Shown piece by piece: positions 1 through 8,091 of a DNA stretch of 24,121 nt. The DNA comes from a virus. The notes beneath the pieces were generated by a model. That model was not told the origin of the DNA. It saw only the letters and a program-made list of their open reading frames with translations, and did not search any database. Made by a program: the position numbers and the translations under genes. Each line of letters begins with the position of its first letter. Positions within the stretch are counted from its first letter, which is position 1. The stretch lies in the IMG/VR virus record IMGVR_UViG_3300032287_001770, positions 1 to 24,121 of that record; one strand, 5' to 3'.

Positions 1-435
1 CCACGCGCCCCATGCCTGGACGAGACGCGACGCGAGCTGCGCCCACCGGCCAAGGTCAGCAGGCGCACCCGCAGCGGCGAGCACGAGCGCGTCGACGTAC
101 GCGTCATGCGTCAGGCGCAGCGCGTCGTATGCCTCGAGCGCGGGCAGGAAGCGCGCGACCACGACCTCGACGCCGCTCTCTGCGACCTCGCGTGACGGGG
201 CCTCATCGACGGCCTCATGCAGCGCACGACCGCGCGCGGCTACGAGCTCGTCGCCGGTCGCGTTGATGGCGACGCCCGCGATGTCGGCTGCGCCTGCGTG
301 GATGGCGAGCGCGCTGGGACCGCAGCCGGTCAGGCACGCCGCGAGCACGAGGCCCGCCATGCCGACAAGCCACGCGACGCCGAGCGCGATGACGCCCCTA
401 CGCTGAAACTCGCGCGATGCGAAGAGCGCGATCAT
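1..435 (-). CDS. Putative phage lipoprotein (lysis-region, possible outer spanin-like), 3' end cut by window edge
   Basis: This open frame starts with ATG at 435 and runs without a stop to position 1, giving 145 residues of a longer protein. The start overlaps the stop of the holin-like gene by ATGA, which supports it. The N-terminus has basic residues (about 8-13), a hydrophobic stretch (about 14-33) and then two closely spaced lipobox-like sites, LAAC (Cys34) and LTGC (Cys38). This suggests a lipoprotein anchored to a membrane. The remainder looks mostly helical and polar. Its place straight after a coiled-coil membrane protein and a holin-like protein makes a lysis role, such as an outer spanin, plausible, but it is already longer than most outer spanins. 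I do not recognise a family. The frame is well supported; the function is inference. Confidence 0.6.
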   Translation of the reverse strand, partial: MIALFASREFQRRGVIALGVAWLVGMAGLVLAACLTGCGPSALAIHAGAADIAGVAINATGDELVAARGRALHEAVDEAPSREVAESGVEVVVARFLPALEAYDALRLTHDAYVDALVLAAAGAPADLGRWAQLASRLVQAWGAW

Positions 436-677
436 GTCTCGCCCCCGCTCGCGTCAGATGCCGACGACGTCGACGGCGCGCGCCACGATTGCAGCGTCGC
501 AGCGATGCCGACTGCGAGCACGGCAAGCACCTCGCGCAGCCACGACGGCGTCGCGTCGGGCAGCACTGGCAGCACCGCCGCGAGCACCATGCTGACGCTC
601 GTCAGCCAGCCGACGATCATCGGCAGCGTCACGCGGATTCGCGCACGCGGCGCGGGCTTGGTCTTTCGCTTCGTCAT
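432..677 (-). CDS. Putative holin (two membrane segments)
   Basis: This 81-residue protein has a strongly basic N-terminus (KRK and RAR motifs within the first 15 residues). Two hydrophobic segments follow, at about residues 17-39 and 48-64, joined by a short linker, and the tail is Ser/Ala-rich and polar. That size and topology match small phage holins with two transmembrane helices, which form the membrane lesion that triggers lysis. Positive charge at both the N-terminus and the linker makes the exact topology uncertain. The start is supported by an AGGAG ribosome binding site 7 bases upstream and by a 4-base ATGA overlap with the upstream coiled-coil gene. It sits at the end of the tail-gene cluster, a usual place for a lysis cassette. 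It could instead be another small membrane protein; there is no sequence-specific holin motif. Confidence 0.55.
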   Translation of the reverse strand: MTKRKTKPAPRARIRVTLPMIVGWLTSVSMVLAAVLPVLPDATPSWLREVLAVLAVGIAATLQSWRAPSTSSASDASGGET

Positions 678-1024
678 TCGCCGTCTCCTGATTGCTGACT
701 AGCCCATCGCATCACAGCACGCATTCCGAGCAGGTCTTGATGCGCGACGTCAAGCTCGGCTTTGAGTTCGATGTTGCGTCGCTCAAGCGAGTTGATCGCC
801 TTGCGCTGCGTCTCGTGCACTTCGATCTGATACGCGATGCGCGCCTCGAGTTCGGTCCTCTCATCGGCGCACTGCTGGCGCTCGCGCACCAGCTCACCGC
901 GCAGGTAGTCGACCTCGCGAGACGTGGTGCGCGCACTGCCATCGAGCCGCCGAAAGATGGACCTGATAACGAGCGCGACAGACGGCGTGCCCGCGAGCGC
1001 GGCGACGAGTTGCCAGATGTTCAT
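674..1024 (-). CDS. Small coiled-coil membrane protein, possible inner-membrane spanin-like lysis protein
   Basis: This 116-residue protein has one hydrophobic N-terminal segment (about residues 3-25). A long, highly charged helical region follows (about 35-105), rich in Arg, Glu, Gln and Leu with heptad-like spacing, as expected of a coiled coil. An N-terminal anchor plus a coiled coil is the architecture of inner-membrane spanins, which pair with an outer-membrane lipoprotein to complete lysis in Gram-negative hosts. The gene is followed by a holin-like gene and then a lipoprotein gene, which fits this idea. The start has a GGGAGG ribosome binding site 7 bases upstream. A structural or holin-accessory role is also possible. 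Family membership is not recognised; the assignment rests on architecture and context only. Confidence 0.5.
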   Translation of the reverse strand: MNIWQLVAALAGTPSVALVIRSIFRRLDGSARTTSREVDYLRGELVRERQQCADERTELEARIAYQIEVHETQRKAINSLERRNIELKAELDVAHQDLLGMRAVMRWASQQSGDGE

Positions 1025-1046
1025 CGCCGCGCCTCCCGGTCATGCG

Positions 1047-1439
1047 TCACACCGCCAGCGTCGGCACGTCGAGGTATCCCGCGATGCGCCCGTCGATGAC
1101 CAGCTCTTCGCCGAGCCACGCGGCCTTCACGTCCTGCGCTGCTGCGCTGTCGTCTGCGCCGAGCGCGGCAGTGCCGGGCCACCACGTCGTCGCAATCGCG
1201 AGGAGCGCGGTCATCGTCGTCGCGTCGCACTGCACGAAGAAGCCGACCTCGCCGCCCGGCAGCGTCGACGTAACTGCACGGCCGTTCGCGAAAGCGTCGC
1301 GCGCGGCAACACGACCGAGCGGCCACGTCGTCCACCACGCAGCGTCCTCAGCCATCGTGTCAGGCCACGGCGCGACCGGCACAACGACGTCGAGCAGCGT
1401 CGACGGCGAGCACGTGAAGATGGCGACCTCAGGCGGCAT
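1047..1439 (-). CDS. Hypothetical protein between tail and lysis genes
   Basis: This 130-residue protein is not recognised. It has no obvious signal peptide or membrane segment, is rich in Ala, Val, Thr and Trp (WW pairs near residues 35 and 86), and has a few acidic patches. Its start overlaps the end of the receptor-binding-like gene by 11 bases. A GGAG motif 6 bases before the ATG at 1439 supports that start. A longer frame in another register across the same region is less convincing because it lacks a matching ribosome binding site and conserved spacing. Its location just after the receptor-binding-like gene is where phages often keep tail-fibre chaperones or accessory tail proteins. That role would be a guess. 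Confidence 0.6.
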   Translation of the reverse strand: MPPEVAIFTCSPSTLLDVVVPVAPWPDTMAEDAAWWTTWPLGRVAARDAFANGRAVTSTLPGGEVGFFVQCDATTMTALLAIATTWWPGTAALGADDSAAAQDVKAAWLGEELVIDGRIAGYLDVPTLAV

Positions 1440-2562
1440 ATGGCTCTCCGATGCGTGCGAACGCGGCGCGAGCTCCGGTGTAACTTGAGCCGATACGCAG
1501 GTACGTCGTGCCGTAACCCGGACTGGTGCCGACAGCGCCGGTGCCGTTGCCAGCGGTAGCGCCTGCGACAGTCATCGTGAACACGCCACAATCAGGCGTC
1601 AGCACAATCGCTTGATGGCGTGAGTATGTCAGGCCAGTGCGCGTGAAAGACGTTGCGCCAGCCGAAAATGCCGAAGCGCTGGTCGTCGTGAGGCCGATGA
1701 AACTTTCGGCTGCAGACGCCACATGAAACATCGACGACGCGCTTAGTGGATTGACCGTCTCAGTGCTAGCGCGCTGCGGACGAATCTCCGCGCGCCATCG
1801 ACCTGTCGCCATGACTTGCGGCAGCGACGCATACGTGAGCACGTCGGCGTTCCGCGTCGCGCTGCCAACAGTTGTGCGAATGTAACTCGACGCAAAGCTA
1901 CCAACCGTCACAGTGCTCTTGACGTCGAAGCCCCAGACCTCGACGCTTTGTGCGCCACCACCAGATGCGTTGATGACGCCGACTTCCGGTGTCGTCGCGC
2001 CCGTGCCCCAGCTGACGACGTACTCGATGCGGGACCATGTTGTCGAGATCGGAAGATCCGCTGACGTCGCCGCTACGCCATCACGACCAACGATGCGCAG
2101 CCGCACGTTGCCCGTGCCACTCGTGCGCCGCGCAAACACAGTCGTGACGTACGTCGTGGCATCGGCAGTGCCAGACACCGTGCGCATCACCATGTCGGTC
2201 GCAGAGGCGGTGAATGCAACGGTGTTGCAGTCGGCCGCGCCATCAGGCGCTGTCGCCGTCGTTCCGCTGATGCTCGCGCCGGTCTTGACCCATGACGCTT
2301 GATTTAGGTCTTCAGAATATTCGCAGAGGTTCGTCTGCGCACCTTCGAAGAGCGCGAGCGGCGAGCCGTCGATCGCGTCGTATCGCAGCACGTTGCTCGA
2401 GGCCCACGCGATAAACGTGGAGCCCGCGCCGCCCGGAGGAGCGAGGTAGTAGCTGCCCTCGCTCGCACGCGTGAACGTGCCATCAGCGAACCGCACCAGC
2501 GGCTGTTGCTGGTACACCGCGCCGCGACGACCTCCGCGCGCGCCAGCGAGTCGACGCGTCAT
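1429..2562 (-). CDS. Putative receptor-binding / tail fibre-like protein with carbohydrate-binding-type fold
   Basis: This 377-residue protein carries a motif common in phage tail and virion surface proteins: a TRAS segment (31-34), an LRYD-type segment (59-62), then a Leu-Phe-Glu-Gly...Thr-Asn-Leu block (71-79) followed by YSED (82-85) and a Trp at 91. In relatives this pattern precedes a beta-sandwich, often carbohydrate-binding, domain. The rest is rich in Thr, Ser, Val and Gly with alternating beta-like segments, which fits a jelly-roll or concanavalin-like fold. It is the last large protein of the tail module, a usual location for the receptor-binding protein. The gene looks less GC-rich than its neighbours, as host-range modules often are. 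A GGAG lies about 11 bases upstream of the start. The host receptor cannot be inferred. Confidence 0.6.
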   Translation of the reverse strand: MTRRLAGARGGRRGAVYQQQPLVRFADGTFTRASEGSYYLAPPGGAGSTFIAWASSNVLRYDAIDGSPLALFEGAQTNLCEYSEDLNQASWVKTGASISGTTATAPDGAADCNTVAFTASATDMVMRTVSGTADATTYVTTVFARRTSGTGNVRLRIVGRDGVAATSADLPISTTWSRIEYVVSWGTGATTPEVGVINASGGGAQSVEVWGFDVKSTVTVGSFASSYIRTTVGSATRNADVLTYASLPQVMATGRWRAEIRPQRASTETVNPLSASSMFHVASAAESFIGLTTTSASAFSAGATSFTRTGLTYSRHQAIVLTPDCGVFTMTVAGATAGNGTGAVGTSPGYGTTYLRIGSSYTGARAAFARIGEPYAA

Positions 2563-2565
2563 GGC

Positions 2566-2934
2566 TCAGAGCACTCCGGGGCCGCTGCTGCGATACCACT
2601 TGAGCGTGCCGCCCGGCGTCGAGATGACACGGAAGTAGCGCTGAGTCGGCGTCACGCGAAAGGGCACTTGCACGCTCGCGGGAAACGGGCCGAAGCACGT
2701 CGCGGTCGTGACGACAGGAGCCGTGATGGTCGACGTGCCGTCCTTGCTGAACACGATGAAGAACTCAGCAGTCGAGCAGAACGTCACGAACTGCGGCCCG
2801 AGAGCGTTGGTCGCGCCAGTGACGCCCGTGTCCTGCGCAGCCGTCGCCGTCGCAGCGGTCATCGTCACCTGGCTGATGGCGTCCTGCTCAGGCGGCAGGA
2901 TGTCGGCGTCCTCACGGAGAATCGTATCGCTCAT
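2566..2934 (-). CDS. Small tail-tip-associated protein, function unknown
   Basis: This 122-residue protein lies between a 336-residue beta-rich protein and the receptor-binding-like protein. Its N-terminus is acidic (DTILREDADI). The remainder is rich in Thr, Val and Phe with alternating beta-like pattern, and ends in a short Trp/Tyr/Ser segment. A GAGGAG ribosome binding site lies 6 bases before the ATG. The stop is 3 bases before the next gene, so it belongs to the same transcription unit. I do not recognise a family; a small virion decoration or tail-fibre attachment protein is a contextual guess. Confidence 0.6.
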   Translation of the reverse strand: MSDTILREDADILPPEQDAISQVTMTAATATAAQDTGVTGATNALGPQFVTFCSTAEFFIVFSKDGTSTITAPVVTTATCFGPFPASVQVPFRVTPTQRYFRVISTPGGTLKWYRSSGPGVL

Positions 2935-2960
2935 GGTCTGCTCCTCTGCGCTCGTGGCGC

Positions 2961-3971
2961 TCAGTATTCGATGGCCGCGATGCTCGCGACGTAGAAGGTG
3001 CCAGCGCCGCCGCTGACGCGGAAGTCGATGTCGAGGGTCTTGCTCACGGTCGTCAAAAGCGCGTTGTCAGGCCATCCGGTGGCCTCGGCGAGGTCTTCGC
3101 AAAGGATGTCGGTCGGGAAATCCACCGTGAACCAATCGAACGTGGTGCCGGGATTGGTGACTGTCAGCGTGACCGTGTTCGCCGTCGCGTTGTTTGTGAT
3201 GCGGATCTCACCATCAGTCGTCGCATCAGACGCACGGCACAGCGCAGCAAAGCGCACGTTTCCCGTGGTGTCTGCGGGCAACAGCTTCCGCGCGAGAATC
3301 GGCACTTCGTCAAGCACGATGACGAACGTCCCGCTCGTCGTGCCCCACGCGTCGGTCGTGTTGTCAGGGCGCGCGATGTTGAAATACTGCCGACGCTGCG
3401 CAGCGCCGAGGGCTGCTGCGATGCCGCCGAGCGACGTGTACGCGTTCTCTTGAATCGGCTCGCGCACGCTGACGCTGGTGAGCTCGACTCCGAGGTCGGT
3501 CGCGTCCTTGTCGAGAACGATGCGCGGGTCTTCGTAACAGGCAATCGATTTGACATCGAGGCCAGCGCTGCTTGCCGCGTTCGTGATGGTGAGCGAGATT
3601 TCCTGTAGCGCCGATGACTTCGCGGTCAGGTCTTCGACGTAGCGCACCCACGTTCCGCCACTGTCGACGATGTAGTCAGTCGCTGGTCCGACGTTGCCGT
3701 CAAGCGTGATGGCGCAGTTTCCCTCGAGATACAGCACCCACACACGACGCACCGCGCGACCGGGTGGAGTCACACGATAGCGGAACACACGCGTGCTGCC
3801 TGCCGGGACGGTCTGCTCTGGCGAATACGCAGGCACCAGCGTCTCGCCGTTGCCGCCGCACCAGTTCGCAAGCTCGGCCGCGTCAAGCCACGTACGCGCG
3901 CGAACAGCCTGCCCGCTGACGACGTCGCCCTGCTGGACGATAGTGCGTGCTGCCGGGACTGTCGCGCTCAT
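2961..3971 (-). CDS. Beta-rich tail-tip protein, function unknown
   Basis: This 336-residue protein has no signal peptide or membrane segment. It is rich in Thr, Val and Ala, with repeated alternation of hydrophobic and polar residues that suggests beta-sandwich domains. Residues about 60-170 resemble a jelly-roll-like accessory domain (RVFRYRVTPPG, then a segment with isolated aromatics), and a second such region covers about 210-335. The start overlaps the preceding stop by ATGA and has an AGGTGG motif upstream. Its position between the large hub-like protein and the receptor-binding-like protein suggests a virion tail-tip or fibre component. No family is recognised, and the domain comments rest on composition only. 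Confidence 0.6.
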   Translation of the reverse strand: MSATVPAARTIVQQGDVVSGQAVRARTWLDAAELANWCGGNGETLVPAYSPEQTVPAGSTRVFRYRVTPPGRAVRRVWVLYLEGNCAITLDGNVGPATDYIVDSGGTWVRYVEDLTAKSSALQEISLTITNAASSAGLDVKSIACYEDPRIVLDKDATDLGVELTSVSVREPIQENAYTSLGGIAAALGAAQRRQYFNIARPDNTTDAWGTTSGTFVIVLDEVPILARKLLPADTTGNVRFAALCRASDATTDGEIRITNNATANTVTLTVTNPGTTFDWFTVDFPTDILCEDLAEATGWPDNALLTTVSKTLDIDFRVSGGAGTFYVASIAAIEY

Positions 3972-4576
3972 GTCGCCACCTGCTCAGCGGCGTATGCCTG
4001 CGTCGCGATGCACGCCGAGCCCGTCGCGCTCTTGCCCCACACCTCGACGGTCACGAGCACAGCAGCCACCGTCGACGGCGTCGCGCCCGAGAGCGCATTG
4101 ACGATGCCGTAATCCTGAAAGACAGGGTCGACCGTGACGAATCCGTCTTTGCGCCAGAGGTTCGTGCCGTTGTTGAAGGCCACGCTCTCGAGCACGTTTG
4201 CGGGCGCAGTAGTCGCGCTCATATCCGCGTCAGCCGCTCCGACCACGCAGACACCGATGCGCAGTTGGCTCGATGCCGTCGAGCGCCCACCGACCGCGAG
4301 ACGCACGGGATATGGCACGCCGTCAGCGCCGACAAGCAGCGGGAACGGACCGAAGCTCATCAGCCGCGTCCACGCGCCCGCGACTTTGATGGTGTAGCCG
4401 CCGGTCGTCGTGGAGCGCGGCGACCAGCACACGAGCACGCGCGAGCGCTCATCGGCCGTGTGGTTGAGGTTGTTCGCGATGCTCTGCCATTCCGACGTGC
4501 GGACAGGCCGATTGCCGTAGTTGCTGTACGTCGTGTCGACGCCGAGAATCAAGCCGCCCGCGTTGCTTGTGCTCAT
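3968..4576 (-). CDS. Tail-tip-associated protein, function unknown
   Basis: This 202-residue protein follows the large hub-like gene by only 6 bases. It begins MSTSNAGGLILGVD and is mainly beta-like in pattern, with several Trp, Cys and Tyr residues and no membrane segment. A short GAGGG lies close to the ATG. It overlaps the next gene by ATGA, so its translation is probably coupled to the 336-residue protein. Context (hub upstream, receptor-binding-like protein downstream) argues for a minor tail protein. I do not recognise the family. Confidence 0.6.
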   Translation of the reverse strand: MSTSNAGGLILGVDTTYSNYGNRPVRTSEWQSIANNLNHTADERSRVLVCWSPRSTTTGGYTIKVAGAWTRLMSFGPFPLLVGADGVPYPVRLAVGGRSTASSQLRIGVCVVGAADADMSATTAPANVLESVAFNNGTNLWRKDGFVTVDPVFQDYGIVNALSGATPSTVAAVLVTVEVWGKSATGSACIATQAYAAEQVAT

Positions 4577-4582
4577 GTGCCC

Positions 4583-7252
4583 TCAGCTCGCGAACTGTCG
4601 CGGCGCGACGTTGCCAGATGCGAACTCGATCACGTTGCCGCCTGCGCCGTCCTCAAGCGCGATGAACGCGTACCGCTCCTGCTGCGCCGCCACAAGCGTT
4701 GCTGAGCGGTACTCCAGCGTCAGCGTGCCCGAGGGCGCAGCGCCCGACAGCGTGGCGCGCACCGTGCGCGTCGAGGGCGTGACCGTGGTGACCGTGCCCG
4801 TTACCGACGTCGGCGACGTCGCATTGTACTGCGTGACCTGGATGACGTCGCCGCTTTGCCACGTGCTCGTCGTCGCGTAGCCCGTAGGCTGCGTCGCATC
4901 GAGGACGATGTCGTACGTACTTCCGCTGACGAGCGTCACCGACGAGATGAGCGAGGACGGCGCATAGCCCGCGACGCGCACCTGAGTCGTCAGCACCGTG
5001 AGCTCGACGATGGCGTCCAGCGGGCGCACGCGGCGTCCGATGACGACGCCCGACGCGAGAGTTATCCCGCGCCCGCCGTCGAGCGTATTCGGCAGCTGCG
5101 CGACCGTGACGGCTACCTGCGAGCCGATGACCGCGTCGATGGCATCGAGGCGGCACGCAACGGTGATAGTTTGGTACGCCGCGCCGAGCACGCCGAGCCA
5201 CGTCTGCGCCATTGCAAGGACTTCGCTGTACGGGATGGTGAGGTCGTCAGCCCACGACGAGCGCGGCTCGATCTTCATTGTGCGCGGCAGCGGGTTACGC
5301 GACAGCGCCGCCGAGTCGCGCACGACGAACGTGCGGCCGATGTGCTTTCCGGTCTTCGGGTCGAAGCCGGTCTTGAGCTGGATAGTGTTCAGCAGGCCGA
5401 ACGCGGACGGCTCGAAGCCCGGCATCTGCGCGCCGCTGAGGTTCTTTGTCTCGTCGACGGTGTAGCTCGTCGCCTCAGTCGCAGCGCCCACGCGGAAGGG
5501 CACGAACGACAAGCGCCCGTCAGTCGTGATCGACGGCACGAGGCCATAGAGCTTGCACTCCTCTTCGATCATCTTTGCCAGCGAGACGTCGCTGGTGCCG
5601 AGGTAGCTGCGCGATGCCAGCCAATCGCGACCGGCCGTGATGGATGCGATGGTCGTCGCGAGGCCGGTGTTGTCGATGTGCTCGGCAGTGACGAGCGGCA
5701 TCCGGCCAGTCGCCGAGTACTCTGGCGAGTCATTGATGAGGACGAAGATAAAATCGCTGAATGGCCCCGAGGTGATGTAACTGCGCGACGTTGTCACGCT
5801 CGGAACCGACGATGCGGTGTAGTAGCGGTCGACGACGCCGGGCCGAGGGCCATGCACGCGACGACGGCGCACGGTCGCGCGTCGCAGCGTTGAGTCCCAC
5901 GCCACCACGTAGTAGTCGCGCGTGAAAGCCTCTTTGCCGTCGAAGGCAGGCCAGTCGATAGAGATGGTATCGCCGACGTCCAGCGTCAGCGTGCCGCCGA
6001 TAAACACCGTGTCGGTGTATGCGTCGGTCTGCTCGCCAATAAATCCGCGCGGAACGGTGCCAGCGCCGTCAAGGCGCGAAAGCGACTGGCATTCGTAGGA
6101 ATCGCTTGAGCTGACTTGGTCGGTGCGTACACCATCGGACAGTCGGCGCAGAAACAGCGTGCTGATAAACTCAGGGTCGACGCGCGTCGTGCTGCCGCTC
6201 TCGCTATCCACTAGGCAATAGCGGTGCGACGCGCTTGGCGTCGAATACGTCAGCGTGTATGCGCCTGACGAGCCGGGGCGCGCAATAAGCGTCGGACGCT
6301 CGCCGCTTGTGCGATTCAACGCAGCCGTGCCCCACGTGCTCGAGGCCGTGCGAATCAATGCGTTCAGCGCGTCGCAGAACTCCTCTTGCGTCTCGTAGAA
6401 GCCTGCGAGGTCAGGGCCTCCGACCGTCGCGGTGTGCGCGATGGCGCTGTCGATGTCGTCGCCGCTGAGGATGCTGATTTGCAACGTCGGCGCGGTCTGC
6501 GCGTTGTAGTTGATGCCGCGCAGAATCGACGGCTCTGCGAGGTCCGCACCGAGCGTCTGGTCGAGCACGCTCGCGACGCTGTCGAGCTCGACCTCCCACA
6601 CGGTGAGGTCACGCAGTTTCGGCTGCGCCGCGACGATGCCACGCCAGACGAGTGTGCCCGTGCCCGTCTCGCCGTCGCCGTACGCGTAGAGGTACGCGAG
6701 GCTGCCTTCGATGCTGGGACGCCCGTTGTACTGGCCGGGCTCCTCGAACGTAATCTCAGGCCGCGACAGACCCAGCGTCGGGTCGACGTAGTGCGCCGTC
6801 GCGATGCTGTCGCGATAGCCACGCGTTCCGGTGCACGATGGCGCAGCGGTGCCGCCTCCGCTCGTGATTTTGAAGCACTCGTTTCCGAGGTAGAAGATGT
6901 CGCCGTTCGCGGTGTTCGTGTTCGCCATCGGGATGGCGACGGTGCCTGACATGACCGACGACGTGAGGTAGTTGATGCGCGACGGCTGGCGCACGAACGA
7001 GTCGCCGGTGCGGTGACTGCCGTCATCGACGATGCGTGCCGTGAAGCCCTGCGCACGCAGCTTGACGGCCGCAGGGTCCAGCGATTCCGACCACTGAATG
7101 CTGCGAGCCTCGAGGCCGCCAATGCGCGCGCGGTCCTCAGTGCCCGAGCCGACGAGATACGACGCGCTGACGAACTCAAGCGGGTGGCCCGCGATGACGA
7201 GGCGATACGCGATAGCCCCGCTGCCGCGCGCGATGACGTCGGCCCAGCTCAT
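4583..7252 (-). CDS. Large tail tip / baseplate hub-like protein
   Basis: At 889 residues this is the longest protein in the window. It lies two genes after the tape measure, where siphophages encode the large hub or central fibre-initiating protein that closes the tail tube. It is mostly beta-like. A central region (about residues 540-720) has SYLGTSDVS and KMIEEECKLYG segments and a GRLSFVPF motif, reminiscent of hub proteins that contain tail-protein-like domains. The C-terminal third is rich in Val, Thr and Ser. I chose ATG 7252 (MSWADV) because it overlaps the previous stop by ATGA; an ATG 11 codons earlier would overlap the previous gene further. The ribosome binding site is weak, so translational coupling is likely. 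The structural tail role is well supported by size and position; the exact hub role is inference. Confidence 0.65.
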   Translation of the reverse strand: MSWADVIARGSGAIAYRLVIAGHPLEFVSASYLVGSGTEDRARIGGLEARSIQWSESLDPAAVKLRAQGFTARIVDDGSHRTGDSFVRQPSRINYLTSSVMSGTVAIPMANTNTANGDIFYLGNECFKITSGGGTAAPSCTGTRGYRDSIATAHYVDPTLGLSRPEITFEEPGQYNGRPSIEGSLAYLYAYGDGETGTGTLVWRGIVAAQPKLRDLTVWEVELDSVASVLDQTLGADLAEPSILRGINYNAQTAPTLQISILSGDDIDSAIAHTATVGGPDLAGFYETQEEFCDALNALIRTASSTWGTAALNRTSGERPTLIARPGSSGAYTLTYSTPSASHRYCLVDSESGSTTRVDPEFISTLFLRRLSDGVRTDQVSSSDSYECQSLSRLDGAGTVPRGFIGEQTDAYTDTVFIGGTLTLDVGDTISIDWPAFDGKEAFTRDYYVVAWDSTLRRATVRRRRVHGPRPGVVDRYYTASSVPSVTTSRSYITSGPFSDFIFVLINDSPEYSATGRMPLVTAEHIDNTGLATTIASITAGRDWLASRSYLGTSDVSLAKMIEEECKLYGLVPSITTDGRLSFVPFRVGAATEATSYTVDETKNLSGAQMPGFEPSAFGLLNTIQLKTGFDPKTGKHIGRTFVVRDSAALSRNPLPRTMKIEPRSSWADDLTIPYSEVLAMAQTWLGVLGAAYQTITVACRLDAIDAVIGSQVAVTVAQLPNTLDGGRGITLASGVVIGRRVRPLDAIVELTVLTTQVRVAGYAPSSLISSVTLVSGSTYDIVLDATQPTGYATTSTWQSGDVIQVTQYNATSPTSVTGTVTTVTPSTRTVRATLSGAAPSGTLTLEYRSATLVAAQQERYAFIALEDGAGGNVIEFASGNVAPRQFAS

Positions 7253-8091
7253 GGCGCAGCCGTCGTCGCCGTGAGCACGCGACACACCATCGGGATCGTC
7301 CAGTGCCCATCGTAGTCAGCGGTGATTCGAGTCGGGTCGAAGTGCGCGCCCTCGCCGCGTAGCTTGTAGAGCTGGCCCTCGCCCTTCACCGACGTCGCGC
7401 GGTCCACGAGCTGAAACGGCAGCGTCGCGCGGCAGTGCTTGACGAAATCCTCCCACGTCCACGTCACCTTCGTCGCGCTGCCCACGTCAGCCCTGCGCAC
7501 AGCTGCGCCGCCGACTGAGCCGCTGGCGTTCCACTCGGCATCAGTCGGACCGGACTGCGTCTCGAAAGGCTGCGTCCAGTCGCGATACGTCGGCAGCTCG
7601 ACAGGGTGCGTCGAATACGCCTGCCCGTCGTCGCTCTCCGCGTACGAGATGCGCCCACCGGGCTCATACGTCTCATGCACTTGCGACTGGCCCGCGAGCC
7701 GCGCGACGATGAGGTACTTCGGGCGCTTCGTGCTGGTGTACGACGAGAACAAACTGAGGTTGCTTTCGAAGCCAAGGAGGTCGCGCATCACCGTGCCTGC
7801 CGCGCCTGTCCAGGTGACCGAGAATGCGCCCGCAGCGCTCAGCGTGTATTTCAGCGTCGACAGCGAGAACGTCACCGTGAGCCCGGCAATCTGCGTCTGC
7901 ATCGCCGTGCGGAACGACCCGATGGTGACGCCGTCCGCGCTGCCTACGACGTCGCCGTGCGCGTAGACGCCAGTCGCAAAGCCCATGTTGCCGCTGATGG
8001 TGCCCGCGATGACGGCCGCGTTCGTGCCGCTGATGGTGCCCATGCCGAGCGTCGCGAAATCCCACGCTGGCGAGTACAGGTCACGCGGCAT
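7249..8091 (-). CDS. Putative distal tail protein
   Basis: This 280-residue protein directly follows the tape measure gene, the standard place of the distal tail protein that joins the tube to the tail tip. The N-terminal half is rich in Gly, Thr and Ala with beta-like pattern. The C-terminal half has conserved-looking Trp and Tyr residues (YRDWTQPF, TWTWEDF, HWTIPM). I chose the ATG at 8091 because it overlaps the tape measure stop as TGATG, the same junction seen repeatedly in this genome; a GTG one codon earlier is an alternative. The ribosome binding site is weak (a G run). No specific family motif is recognised, so the name rests on synteny. Confidence 0.55.
   Translation of the reverse strand: MPRDLYSPAWDFATLGMGTISGTNAAVIAGTISGNMGFATGVYAHGDVVGSADGVTIGSFRTAMQTQIAGLTVTFSLSTLKYTLSAAGAFSVTWTGAAGTVMRDLLGFESNLSLFSSYTSTKRPKYLIVARLAGQSQVHETYEPGGRISYAESDDGQAYSTHPVELPTYRDWTQPFETQSGPTDAEWNASGSVGGAAVRRADVGSATKVTWTWEDFVKHCRATLPFQLVDRATSVKGEGQLYKLRGEGAHFDPTRITADYDGHWTIPMVCRVLTATTAAP

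Noticed and set aside
2658-2664. Third CCCTTTC heptamer
   Set aside because: It is read as CCC TTT C in the coding frame, not X XXY YYZ, so tandem -1 slippage is not expected.
4856-5893. 345-codon plus-strand open frame
   Set aside because: Antisense to the large hub-like gene; composition typical of an antisense shadow.
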